This document shows positions 23,656 through 34,339 of a DNA stretch of 64,000 nucleotides, one piece after another. A model generated the notes under the pieces. That model was not told the DNA's origin and made no database searches. It was given only the letters and a program-made list of their open reading frames with translations. Numbering within the stretch: the stretch's first letter is position 1; the number at the start of each line of letters is the position of its first letter. The translations under genes and the position numbers were made by a program. This DNA comes from Cryptomeria japonica (taxonomy: Eukaryota > Streptophyta > Pinopsida > Cupressales > Cupressaceae), in NCBI RefSeq assembly GCF_030272615.1, contig NC_081406.1, positions 462,918,072 to 462,982,071 of the forward strand, written 5' to 3'.

Positions 23656-24712
23656 TGTAGGTCTCAGAGACAACTGAGAGGGGGGGGGGGGTGAATCAGT
23701 TGTCTAATAAATTCAAAACAAAAACTTATTAACCAACTTAATGCTTAATATTGGTAAATTAGTTAAGTATGCCGGTAGACAGTGTTAATAGTAAATTGCT
23801 ATACCGGTAAGAATTAATGCATGAAACATAAGCACAAAGTCATCCACAACACATGACACCAATATTTGTATGTGGAAACCCTGTAAGGGAAAAACCACAG
23901 TGGGAAACCTTACCCACAATCAGATGATACTACTGCAGATAGTAAGTGTACAAGAGGGGTTTGCACATGCAAAAAGGCCAACAGCCTAGAGCTCACTACT
24001 CAATCACAAATGGGAGTCACACTGACTACAGTTGGATGGTTAAATCCAATAAGAATGTACTGCACAAAATCACATCTTCATATGTTGGATTCAGTACCGA
24101 TGTAATGCTGATATGCTTCCACAAAAACCTAACTTCACCTTCAAATGATGTCTTCATGTATAGCTCTGCTTAATCTCGCATATACCTTCTCACAATTCTT
24201 TTTGCATTCCACACTTGATCTTATGAATAAGATCTTACATTTATACCATACCCTAAGACCAATTTTAGTAGGTCAGCTCTACAAGATATTACAATAAAAA
24301 TATTTTACAAATAATATAATATCCGATGCAATAACTGATTAAACATGTTGGCTTAATGCATTTACAACAATAATAAATCATCTCCATAGCATGCCATGTT
24401 GATTTGGAAAAGATAAACCTGCTGGTGTAACCCTAGATAACCTGGACCTATTTGCCGGTAAAAGTAAATATGCAAATCAAAATATACCAATGATTATTAC
24501 TTAAAAATAAAGTGTCCACATGATGTCTTGGACATTACCAAGTGTCTTCCATGTCATTCCAAGTACTGGTGAACATTATATCTTACCGGTTAATCATATA
24601 CCGGTAACTGTTGCATAGTTTACTATTTGCTGATGAATGTTGCTGGATCTCCAAAGTAGGTGTATTTAGTAGGTGTTGACATCAATGACAAAACCATACC
24701 AAAATACCAACA
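23656..24712 (-). repeat. 5' LTR of the complete Copia
   Basis: Same termini as the 3' LTR. Its C-tract (plus strand G-run 23672-23691) is longer than in the 3' LTR. TAATC follows at 24713-24717. Confidence 0.9.
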
Positions 24713-26189
24713 TAATCTTGGTTAGTTTATCATAATATAATGATTATAGTCAGATGTGTTGATTTAGTGCATATCTGTTAATGTGGTTTTCACACCAAAT
24801 GTATGCAAGTTGTTTAGTGTCCCTATTTCATGTTATTATATCGGGCTAACGCTTTCATTAAGTTTATATATTTATGCATGTATGACTCTTGGTTGCAGGA
24901 GATTTTAGGTATAGTGCCACATGAGTGCGAGGTTCGTCTTCACCTCGATTTGTAGGTTTGAGTGTACCTCTTTAATCCTTAGAGTTGGATTAGGTGGTCG
25001 TAAGACCCTAGTTGACCATAGTCGTGCTCAAGTGAGCATCGTCATTCGTTGTTGGTATTCCCTTTTGTTTGGGTTTGCGAGTCATTTGTCTGATTGACCT
25101 TCTTGGTTTGCATGTTTGGTGTGTATGGTTAAATTAAGTAATTTAGTCCCTAGTATTTAATTTGATTAAATATGTGTTTGTGCATTAAAGATTAATGGAT
25201 TAAATTAAACAGGATTTCTTTATGTGATTTATCATTAATTTGAATTGCTCGATTTAAATTGGGAGCAAGTTCAATTAAATGGTTAAATTAAAATATTAAA
25301 TGTATTATGTTTATTCCTAAGAAAAGAAAGATTTAATTTTAATTGAAATAGAATTAATTTTATCTTCTTGGCATTTTGGAAATAGAAAGGTTAAATTGAA
25401 TTAATTGAGAAAATCAATTTTGAATTGAAAAGCAATTTAATTTATTGATATAGTTGGAAAATAAAGATTTTTGTGATTTATTTTAAATAAAAATTTCTAA
25501 ATCCAAAAATGGGATTTTCGGTCAAACTTTTCCATATAACCTAGACTTTTGGAAAATATGGGGGATTGAATTTTTTTTGGAGAAAAAAATATTTTTTTCG
25601 GAAAATATCTTGGATGAAAGATTTGGGAATTTTGAAAGGAGAAGGATTCCTTGAGCTGCAGGTTGGGGCTCTTCATCAAATCCTTTCTAGGAATGCTTAT
25701 TGAGGTAGGAATTCTGGTTATCAATTAGTTATTGTTTAAATTTAAAAAAAATGGGCATTGGATGTTCTTCATGCTATTTGGTTTTAATTTCTCCGTTGAT
25801 TGCCTCAAGGTTACGAATCATTGTGGAATTAGTTGATATTGGTTAAGATTGGCTGATTGCTTGTTTCTTGTATGAAAAATGAGCTTCCTTATGCCCAAAA
25901 GATTATTTATTTGGTTGGTTATTCCAACAAATCCTTCCAATTTTGGAAACCTCTTCTTGCTGGAAATTTTCATTTTATGTCTCACAATGAGACTGTTAAA
26001 AAAAATGAGGGTTTGTCTTTTGGAAAACTTTTTATAAAACAAAAACAAAAAAAATAAAAACCATGTTGCTAGGAATTGGTTTTAAGTCTCTGTGAGACTA
26101 TTTATTTATTTATTTTTACTATGTTTAGACAGTAATTTATTTTTAAAAATAAAATTAAAAAAATAAAATAAAATAAATATTATATTGGG

Positions 26190-26400
26190 TAAACCCCCCC
26201 TGACCTCGTGGAAAGGGGGTGCTGCGTGTCCCTTTGGGAACAATAGCGCTTCCCATGGGGGCTGCGCGCTCCCTTTGGGAACAACAACGCTCCCATGGGG
26301 GCTGCGTGCTCACATTGGGAAGCAGCGCTTTCCCAAGGGAAGCGTGAGCTCCCAAGGGGGAGGCCCATGTGGGGGTCCACGTGGGTACCCTCCCCCGTAT
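26190..26400. repeat. GC-rich tandem-repeat island inside the solo LTR
   Basis: About three and a half copies of a 40-bp unit containing TCCCATGGGGGCTGCG (copies at 26251 and 26291). The last part reads GGGAGGCCCATGTGGGGG. On both sides the DNA is almost pure A/T. Open frames across it are products of the composition, not genes. Confidence 0.8.
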
Positions 26401-28842
26401 TTTTTGTATTCTTGCAAATTAAAATGTTTTTTTTTATTATTTAAAAAAAAATATATTTAGATAATATTTTCGTTAAAAAGAAATGTTTTTTTCTATATAT
26501 TTTTTTATATAAATAAAAATATATATATATATAATAATAATTTATTATTATTAATATGTTTTTTAAATTAAGTTTTAATAAAGCTTAAATAGGGCAATTA
26601 GTTAATAAATTATGATTAGCTGTAATTAATTAATTGTATGAGAGGCAATATACATTAATTAATTTTCAAAATTTTATTTTATTATTAATGCATATTTTTT
26701 TAAATAAATACTTAATTTGTTAATTCCGCTATTAATTATTAATTTGTTATATTTAATTAATCGTGGATTAATAAATATATTCATTAATTAATAGTTAATT
26801 TTAGTAATTTTCTTTATATGCTCAAGGAAACAATTTGTTAATCTGGGAATGTATTTTCTTTATTTGGCTTCCTTAAATATGTATATTTCCTTGATCTATA
26901 TAGTATAAATTGGTTCTAGAAAAGACAAAATTTGTAGGATTTATTTTTAACTAGTATGTCAATGATGTTTTAATTGAAGATTAAATATCTTATTTAATTG
27001 GTTAATGGTTGTCTGATTATATTTATGTGAACTTGGTTTAAGAACTCATTATGGCTTATTATGTGTGTTCGATGCAATGAACCTTAGAGAGTTAGAAAAC
27101 CAAGAACCTATACCTAGAGGAGGTGGATAACTACAATCTATCTTAGATCATTTAGAAAACTTGATCGACATGTAATGTCTAAATTAATTTGGAGAAAGAT
27201 TGTATCCTCTGGTTATAGCCTATGCAAGTTTAATTTCTGTATTCGCTTTTGCTTCAGTAATGGCAAGCCTTGCTTTGTTTGATTGAACCCTGTTGTATGG
27301 TTGATTTGGGTACCTATTTTAGTCCTCGGTCTCGAGTTTGACTATAGTTTTGTGGTGGTGTCATATTTGGTCATATCCCTTTTATGAGTGCCTCTTTTGA
27401 GGCGTTATTGACCAAATGGATGTTCCCTCCTTTTTGAACTCCGTTCGTCTGACAATATGTATTCCTTGGATTTTGAGGTCGCTTGAGTATAGTCTTGTGT
27501 CGTATGGGAAGTGGCTTTCGATTGGGGGCCATTCCCAAAGTGGTTGTTGGGTAACCCATCGAAAGTAAGTCTAATAAGTTATAACCTAACAGTAGATTAG
27601 AAAGTAATCTCTAAGTAAGATAATTGTGCCATACACATGAGACGAGTGCTAACATAGACTTGACATGCTGTGAGAAGGCCTGAAATGGCAAACCATCATC
27701 CTTGTCTTCACGATAGGATGTGTGGGTCCACATGAGGCTTGGATGGGCTGGAGGTTCGGATTAGGTTGCCAAGGTAACCTAGTGTATGGGGATAGAACCT
27801 ATGAAGACCTACCAAGGTAGCCATACCAAGTTATGTGATGACACTTGTCTCTACATTCGCTAGTGTGTGTTGATGTATCATCTTGATAGGAGCACTTTTG
27901 TGGAGTCATCCTGTTGCTTATGCCCTTGTGAGTACCTGGTTTCATGTTAGACCTTGGGTGGTGATGACTTAGTTTTGTGGATGCTCTTATGGACCTTGTA
28001 TTAGCTTTGATTATGTTCAGCTGGATCTTTTCCTTTTCAGGGATCATTTATGTATTTATTGACCGATGTGGTCATTTGTATATTGATTATGTTTCACCTT
28101 GATGGTAGGATTGTAAATTATGAGAACCTCATGTATTCGTAACTTTATTAATTATCAGAGGGGTCTTCCAGTTGAGTAGACCCACAGATGTAGCCCTTTA
28201 GGGGTGAACTCTGAGATCATCTTGTTGTTATGTGATTCTTTTGTCCTTATGTTTCATGTTTAGTGTTATCATGTATGAATAGCTTATGTTAGAATCCATA
28301 AGTGGATAAGATGGAATTAACTTTAAATTCTTAGATGCAGTCCTTTCTTGAATGTAGTAAATTGGAATATGAAAGAATGTAGCTTAGGATAATGGATTAT
28401 ATTCAATCATTATTAAGGAAATTAAGTGTGCATGAAAGATCTCATATGTTTATCATGAAATTCTAGTGTGTTATAATATTAGATGCATGGCTTATATTTT
28501 AAGGAAAATCTTGAATGTAAGGTATGAATGAATCATAATGGATAAACATTAGCACGTGATTTAAATTTTCATCTATCTGAAAGAAATTATCCTTGTTTAG
28601 GAATTCTCTCGTTATATGATAATCAACTTATTGGATTAATTATGTGAGTTAAGTTGACTGTATAGTTAAGTAATCACATTGGGAAACTCTTTAGGTGGTA
28701 GTTGATGTCTTCTGCTATGTAATCTGAATCTTTGATATCTTGTTGTATCTTACTATTGTGTAACTTTAAAAAAAAAAAATTATTGCACTCTATTCTTGTG
28801 TTATGGCTTTATCCCTTTGGGGTTTCCTGGCGGGGCATTACA

Positions 28843-28847
28843 ACAAG
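28843..28847. other. target site duplication ACAAG, right copy
   Basis: Directly after CATTACA, the right end of the solo LTR; matches 18008-18012. Confidence 0.85.
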
Positions 28848-29122
28848 CATGGAGTTTTGCACTTCAACGAATTCATGACATGACAAGATTATGATTGAGC
28901 AAATATAAAAACATCTGATTGACATATTAAAACTAAACACATTAACTGTGAACAAAAAAAACATTCGGCATGAAACATATTGTTTGCTTGTTTGCCTATT
29001 TTCTCTTGATTGTTTCTGATTTTCTTTTTTGGTGACATAACTTTTAGCTTTTCCAGGATGTCTCTGACTAGAGATTTTATCTCCAGAATGTCATTGACTA
29101 TAAAGGTGAGGATGGGGCATGT

Positions 29123-29365
29123 TCACTTGTTTGCTGCTTGCGGGATATTCCTTAGGAATATGATGACACGTCTTAGGGCATGATCGCTTAAGATCATCAA
29201 GGACATATTGCTTTGATACACACTGAGGCATTCCTTTACTATTTGATATATTTTCTTTCTCGTAATTGGTGTGACTGATTCATTTGGGTCTAATTGATAT
29301 CCAAATGATTTTTTGCCTTTTGCTATAATAAGATCGATGATGATACAAGCACTTAAAAAGCACAA
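29123..29365 (-). pseudogene. possible antisense ORF remnant in the gypsy 3' region
   Basis: An 80-codon open frame antisense to the element (CFLSACIIIDLIIAKGKKSF ... IVKECLSVYQSN). It is preceded by two stops and opens without an ATG near its start. The next 150 bp upstream encode Glu/Asp/Lys-rich peptides in other frames. Tat-lineage elements in several plants carry an antisense ORF between pol and the 3' LTR, and the position fits. I do not recognise the protein, and chance is possible. Confidence 0.35.
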
Positions 29366-29950
29366 GAATTCTCATCACTTTTATATCCTCTTTCTCATCA
29401 TTCTCATGATCATTACTTTTCTCTTCTCATCCTCCTTCTCATCTATCTTTTTCATCATTTCTTTTATCATCTTCTTCATTCTTCTTATTCTAGTGTGGTA
29501 AATCAAACACTTTATCTAATTGATGCAATGTCTTTGAATCTTTAATCTCTTTATCAACCACCTTGCTTCTTGCAATCTCAATGCCCTGGATCAATCAATC
29601 AATCATTGGATCACCTTATCTTGCGCTAGCATCAATCCCTATCAACTTAATTAGCTCAATCGGCTTAATCAGCTTATCAATTCGACTATACTATTCATTT
29701 CCATCAATTGTTTAGTTACGCCTCATCAACTATGCATTTCTATTAAATGTACATCTCAATCTAATCACTTGTGCAATATCAATCATCCAATATTCTCTCT
29801 CGCGATCTATCGAGAGATCAATCTCCATCATTATGTTCGATCAATCTCTCGAGGGGGCATAGCTAATCAATCATTATCCTTACAAGGACACCTCTGGGGC
29901 ATATATCAGTTGATCATTTTCTTTGAAACAATGTGACAAGCTGCACTATC

Positions 29951-29966
29951 TCAAAGAGGGGCAAAA
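29951..29966 (+). other. polypurine tract of the Tat-like gypsy
   Basis: TCAAAGAGGGGCAAAA directly before TGTAGACAC. Another purine run, CGAGGGGGCA, lies about 110 bp upstream. Confidence 0.65.
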
Positions 29967-31124
29967 TGTAGACACATAAAAATTTCCATTAATTTTTCCT
30001 CATTTAATTTTAAATTTCTTCGAACATCGGCCGAGTCCTTATTATTACATTATTATTTCTCCATAATTCATTATTCATAATTTCCATCTTTTATTATATT
30101 ATTATTAATATCTTATCATTTATCCATTAAATTTATTAAATAAAATATTATATCATATTCATGCATATACCTTCATGCATTCAAGTTATACACATTTCTC
30201 TATTTATTTAATAAAACCCTTAAATATCTCCTCCTACCACTTACCATTTCCCATTTACCACTCATCTTCCCTATACCACTCATCTTGCATTATCCCATAT
30301 TCATCTGACAACATGAACTCGCCAGGAGAAAATTTATTTAAACAAGGCCCCCTCTCTTATTTGGGAATCTCATCTTTATGCGTCGAACTTATGTCAATTT
30401 GCATCCCATTATCTTAACATCTTATCCGCTATCTTTGCATTCTCAAATCTTGATTTCGTCATAGCTTTTTGCATAAGTGCTTCTAAGAGAAAATATATAT
30501 TAAATGTAAAATCTTGGGGAATAGGAGTGCAATGGAGTGGATTTTTGTTGCATGCATTTGTGTTTTAGCTTAGATATTTGCATTGGCATGTGTGTGTTTT
30601 GCAGGTACTTCATTGTTGGATGTTGGAAGATTGAATCTTGTATTCAATCCATTTCCTCAATCTACACTTATAAATATCCCCCACTTTGGAGCACAAAGGA
30701 TCCCATCTCATATTAATTTAGGCATTGTTACTATAGGCATATCCATTCTAGAATATCATTTGAGCACTGTTATTATAGGCAATTTCATCTTAGATCTAGT
30801 TTAATTTGATCATTTTCTAGCTTAATTGCATCAACATCATAGTTTAATCATGCATATCATTAGCTTAATTATACTCTTGGATCAATCTATCATAATCAGT
30901 CTCATCTAGCTTTCATATCATCATCATTTCAAATCCTTCATCTACGTGTAGTCAAGTCACTGGGATTGCTTATCCAAATCTGAGAGCAAATCCATACTCG
31001 CATCTCTTAGGAGGCGATAGGTCTCTTTGTCACGGTTTATCTTTTGTTTGATTTGAATTTGCTAGCCATGCTTGTAATTATCTATGGAGTGTTTGTTTTG
31101 CAGCTGCAGCTACCCTACTTCACA
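29967..31124 (+). repeat. 3' LTR of the Tat-like gypsy, right end approximate
   Basis: Starts TGTAGACACATAAAAATTTC after a polypurine tract. The likely end is CCTACTTCACA near 31124, about 1.16 kb, close to the 1.12 kb of the other Tat-like LTR at 52642-53764. No target duplication is found because the right neighbour is another element. Confidence 0.6.
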
Positions 31125-32864
31125 CGCATGGCAATATCTATTACCATATTTGCTTGTTCAGATGTTTTTGGTACTATATTGCTAGATGATTTTGTGTTAG
31201 TTTCTTGTAGAAGTTGCCTCATATCTTCACCATCTGATTCCATACTAGGATATGTTGGTACTCTCCTACTTCTTTGAGATGAAGAGGGAAATACTCGTAT
31301 TGTTAATAAATTATGAGGTATGTATTTTGAGGGTATCCTAGGCTTGTTCAGTATATCTAGTGTATGTTGCCTTGCCTCTGTTATCTTTGGTACATGTTTA
31401 TATCCCAAAGCTTGATTATTTGGGTTTTCATGTGGTAAAACAGGTTCTAATCTACCTTGCTTCTTTAATCCCAATCATGTGGTACCATCGTGCCCATGTT
31501 TTTGTAGCATCATGAAACTGTTGCCTTATTGGTGTAGAGGTAACCTGGGTATTGTCATGTTGTCTTCTTCTCTATATATCCACTAATTAAAATCTCCCTT
31601 TAGAGATTCTTCTTGTAAGTCTCCCCATCTAATGAAAGAGTATGAATCTGAGTACTTCACTATCTCTTTTCCTTTATCTTGCTTCATCACTATGTTCCGA
31701 GGCTTCCCAAAAGACCTAGGCAAAAGGGACGATTGTCTGCCATTCAAGGTACTTGAAATGGAATATTACCCATAACCAACTTCCTTAATTTGTAAAGAAT
31801 ATGTGGTAGGTGTAATTTTTTCTATTTTTGTGACTTTCAACAATTCCAATTGTAAGTGAAGTGGAGATGTTTGATTGTTTGGTACTTGATTGTCTATGCT
31901 TGCCCTTAAATAATTGCAGTGTTGAAAAGGGTTTGGGTCACCATGAACGGTGATCTCAATGCCATTGTATGGGAACTTCACACATTGGTAAAAAGTTGAA
32001 GGTACTTCCTGCATGGCATGTATCCATTAACGACCTAATAGAATATTGTACCCCAATTCTTTGTTTAGGACTTGAAAGGTGATGTTTGTTGTGACTAGTA
32101 CTATTTGTATTGGGAAAGTCACTACACCCTTAGAAGGGTGTTCCTCATCATCATAAGCATTGATACTGATTCTCTTAGTAGAATCAATATAATGTTCAGA
32201 ATATCCTAAAGATTTAATCAAATGCAATGTGTGTATGTTAAGGCTAGCTCCACCATCTATAAATACTCTTTGAACTTTCTTTTGGTCAATCAAAGCTTTC
32301 AAGTGTAAGGGATCATTATGCATGGGTCAATATGTAGGTACATCCTTCTCAGTGAATGCGACCTTTGAAGTTGCCAAGTTTCCAACCATGGAATGGAATG
32401 CGTTCTTGTTAATATCTCTAGCAACAACTGAATCTTGTAATGCTTTGTCAACGACTGCCTTATGAGCTGGCGAGATGCGCAGTAACTCAAATAATAAAAT
32501 TTGAGATAGATTTCGCTTCAACTGATCCACCATATTGTAAATGCTATTTGTTGAAGGGGGATTTGAAGTTACCCCTTGCAATGTGACCTTTGATCTTCTA
32601 GTGGTGACAACCACTATGTCATATACTGCACTGAGTGCGTTTATGGCATAATAAAATGCAACATTAGTATAATTGGCATTATTGTTTTGTGCATTGGAAC
32701 TTGAAGCCTTTCCTTTGATCTTTGAAGATGGTATGATCTGTGTTTGGTGTCTTACTAGAATCCATAGTAATGTCGCGTTGATCAATGAGATCATGTATGA
32801 GGTTCTCTAGTTTGTAGCAACTTGTTGTATTATGACATTTATTGCAGTGGTATTCAAATAAATC
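31115..32864 (-). pseudogene. gypsy gag end, aspartic protease and linker
   Basis: From 32860 downwards: the gag knuckle remnant EYHCNKCHNTTSCYKLENL (joined to 39883 before the Copia insertion), then a Ser/Asn linker (32794-32327), then the retropepsin core VFIDGGASLNIHTLHLIKSL within 32323-32027 and ELGYNILLGR. A TAA separates it from WIHAMQEVPSTFYQCVKFPY (32014-31766). A final piece, MGLKKQGRLEP ... ALGYKHVP, spans 31474-31115. The active-site triplet is Asp-Gly-Gly rather than Asp-Thr/Ser-Gly. Protease would process the polyprotein; stops make this copy inactive. Confidence 0.75.
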
Positions 32865-34268
32865 ATTGTATTATGATAATGTATGTTGTCATTGATGTCA
32901 ATAAGTGTAAGTGAACCAGTATGTAGATTGGAAGAAGTTGGCGAACCGATATGAAGAAATACAGTGAACCGGTGTCGGGGTTTCACTGAGTGTGACTATC
33001 GGTTGGTAGTCTCAGTTATAGGGTTTCCAGTTTGGAAATCTCACTTGTGCGATGCAACCGATGACATTTTGTGTTAAGTTAGCTAAGAGATGAAGATGAG
33101 ATTGTGATGCCACATCATCTTTGTGCACGTGAAGGATTTCCTTGAGGATCTTGCATGAGAAGATCGACTACATTAAATGTCTACCTCAGGAATGAACATT
33201 CTTCTTAGTGGTATGAGAAGAAAGTGTGATGAGTTACTGATTTCTATGTGCAGTGAAGATTAGACAATGCATATTGTCTTGTGATATGTTTGAAATTGTA
33301 TTGCTCTATGCAAAGTGTTTGGACGGTTAGGATTGGACCTCTTGTATTGTAAACCTAAAATGCTTAGGGTTTAGGGTTTATGCTACTGACCTAATTATTG
33401 TCTATAAGGTCGATGATGTTTGTTATTGTAAGTTGTTGGAAAATGTTGTGTGTGTATCCAAGCAATGAGATACTTGCTAGACCAGTAAGAGAAAACTGCA
33501 GAGAGTGATTGCAGAAGTAGAGGAACTGAAAAGGATCTGCCTTACAATATAGTGTTTTTATCATATCAAAGCTTTACCTATTGTATTCTAACCATTTAAA
33601 CAGAAGGAAAATCCCTTTGCTAGGTAGCTTTAATAGGCTTACAGTAAATCCTCTAACCAGGTGACTCAAGATTCATTGAGTTCTTCAAATCCTCTAGCAA
33701 GGTAACTTTTAATAGGGTTTCAACCTTTAACAGGGTATATAGCCATCCCTTAACTGGGTGATCTTTAATAGGATCGGTTCGCAGAAAAACTTTATTGTAA
33801 ATTTTTTAACCGGACTAGGCTCCTAACAGAGCGAGCTTCAAAAGAGTTCAAAAACAAGCTTGTGGGTATTCATCCCCATCGTGGTTTTTCCCATTTGGGT
33901 TTCCATGTGAAAATTTTTTGTGTCATGAGTTGTGAATTTTTCATGTGATGATTAAGTGTTCTTTCTTTAAGTGATTATGCATGCAGAGCTAATGGTTATG
34001 GTATTGGTGACACACCACATGCATATGTTTATGGGTAAAGTAGTTATCAAGTATTAAATGTATTTAAAGTGTTCAGACTTATTGATCTATGTTGTTTGAA
34101 GTCGTACTGTGTTTAATCGATATTGCCATGGTTAAGTTCAGTAATGAAGACAACCAGTTAGTGTTGTTTTAGCTTGAAATGATTGTTAGAAAGTATTTGA
34201 CTGTACTGATTCACGTCCCCCCCCTCTCAGTACCAGTTAGGGAATATGTTGTTCATCATTATTCATCA
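32865..34268 (+). repeat. 5' LTR, first bases missing
   Basis: Ends TTATTCATCA before the primer site. It begins ATTGTATTATGATAATG, whereas the 3' LTR begins TGTTGGCATTTGATG and reaches the same sequence about 35 bp in; the first part of this LTR is deleted. It holds TTAGGGTTTAGGGTTT at 33364-33379. Confidence 0.82.
33364..33379 (+). promoter_or_regulatory. double telo-box-like motif in the LTR
   Basis: TTAGGGTTTAGGGTTT, two plant telomere units, also at 39181-39196 in the 3' LTR. In plants AAACCCTA (its complement) is a known promoter motif of growth-related genes; a role here is inference. Confidence 0.4.
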
Positions 34269-34269
34269 A

Positions 34270-34282
34270 TTGGTATTAGAGC
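34270..34282 (+). other. primer binding site, one base changed
   Basis: TTGGTATTAGAGC, one base after the LTR end; C to T in the consensus TTGGTATCAGAGC. Confidence 0.85.
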
Positions 34283-34339
34283 AACTCTAGGTCCTCGGTG
34301 ATATAAGCTTAACCACTTGAGGTAAAATATCCCACCCTA

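Larger units (their letters stand above)
18056..24712 (-). mobile_element. complete minus-strand Copia, two LTRs
   Basis: 6657 bp with LTRs of 1058 and 1057 bp, a primer site, gag, protease, integrase, RT, RNase H, a polypurine tract and a perfect TAATC duplication. It sits inside the 4.2-kb solo LTR. Over the first 480 bp the two LTRs differ at about 25 positions by my count, mostly transitions. It is older than the Copia at 42240. Confidence 0.93.
18013..28842. mobile_element. 4.2-kb solo LTR, split by a Copia insertion
   Basis: Starts TGTAGTACCCCTGCC at 18013 and ends GGGGCATTACA at 28842, with the 5-bp duplication ACAAG on both sides. Removing the Copia (18056-24712) and one TAATC leaves about 4168 bp with no coding sequence. 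No primer site follows the right end and no polypurine tract precedes the left end, so it is a solo LTR. It is very AT-rich except for a GC-rich island at about 26190-26400. A relative begins at 60721 and runs off the window; a more distant one begins at 57369. LTR orientation is not proven. Confidence 0.85.
28848..31124 (+). mobile_element. Tat-like gypsy 3' end: non-coding region, PPT, 3' LTR
   Basis: Continues from 18012. It carries no pol. Near its end come CTCGAGGGGGCATAGC, ACCTCTGGGGCATA and CAAAGAGGGGCAAAA, then an LTR starting TGTAGACAC at 29967. The minus-strand LTR of the neighbouring Tat-like element (53764) starts TGTAGACACCTAAAAATG, so the two belong to related families. The right end at about 31124 is approximate; the neighbouring minus-strand gypsy starts there. 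Confidence 0.7.

Noticed and set aside
26155-26460. Open frames across the GC-rich block, with a possible Gly/Pro-rich protein
   Set aside because: Again a product of a tandem GC-rich unit inside a solo LTR that has no coding function.
31021-31130. Intron acceptor TTTGTTTTGCAG near 31085 suggesting a host exon
   Set aside because: The stretch is better explained as the end of a gypsy LTR meeting another gypsy element; no exon-like frame continues to the right on the plus strand.
33364-33379. Telomere or interstitial telomere
   Set aside because: Only two units, and the same two in the other LTR of the same element; it is part of the LTR.
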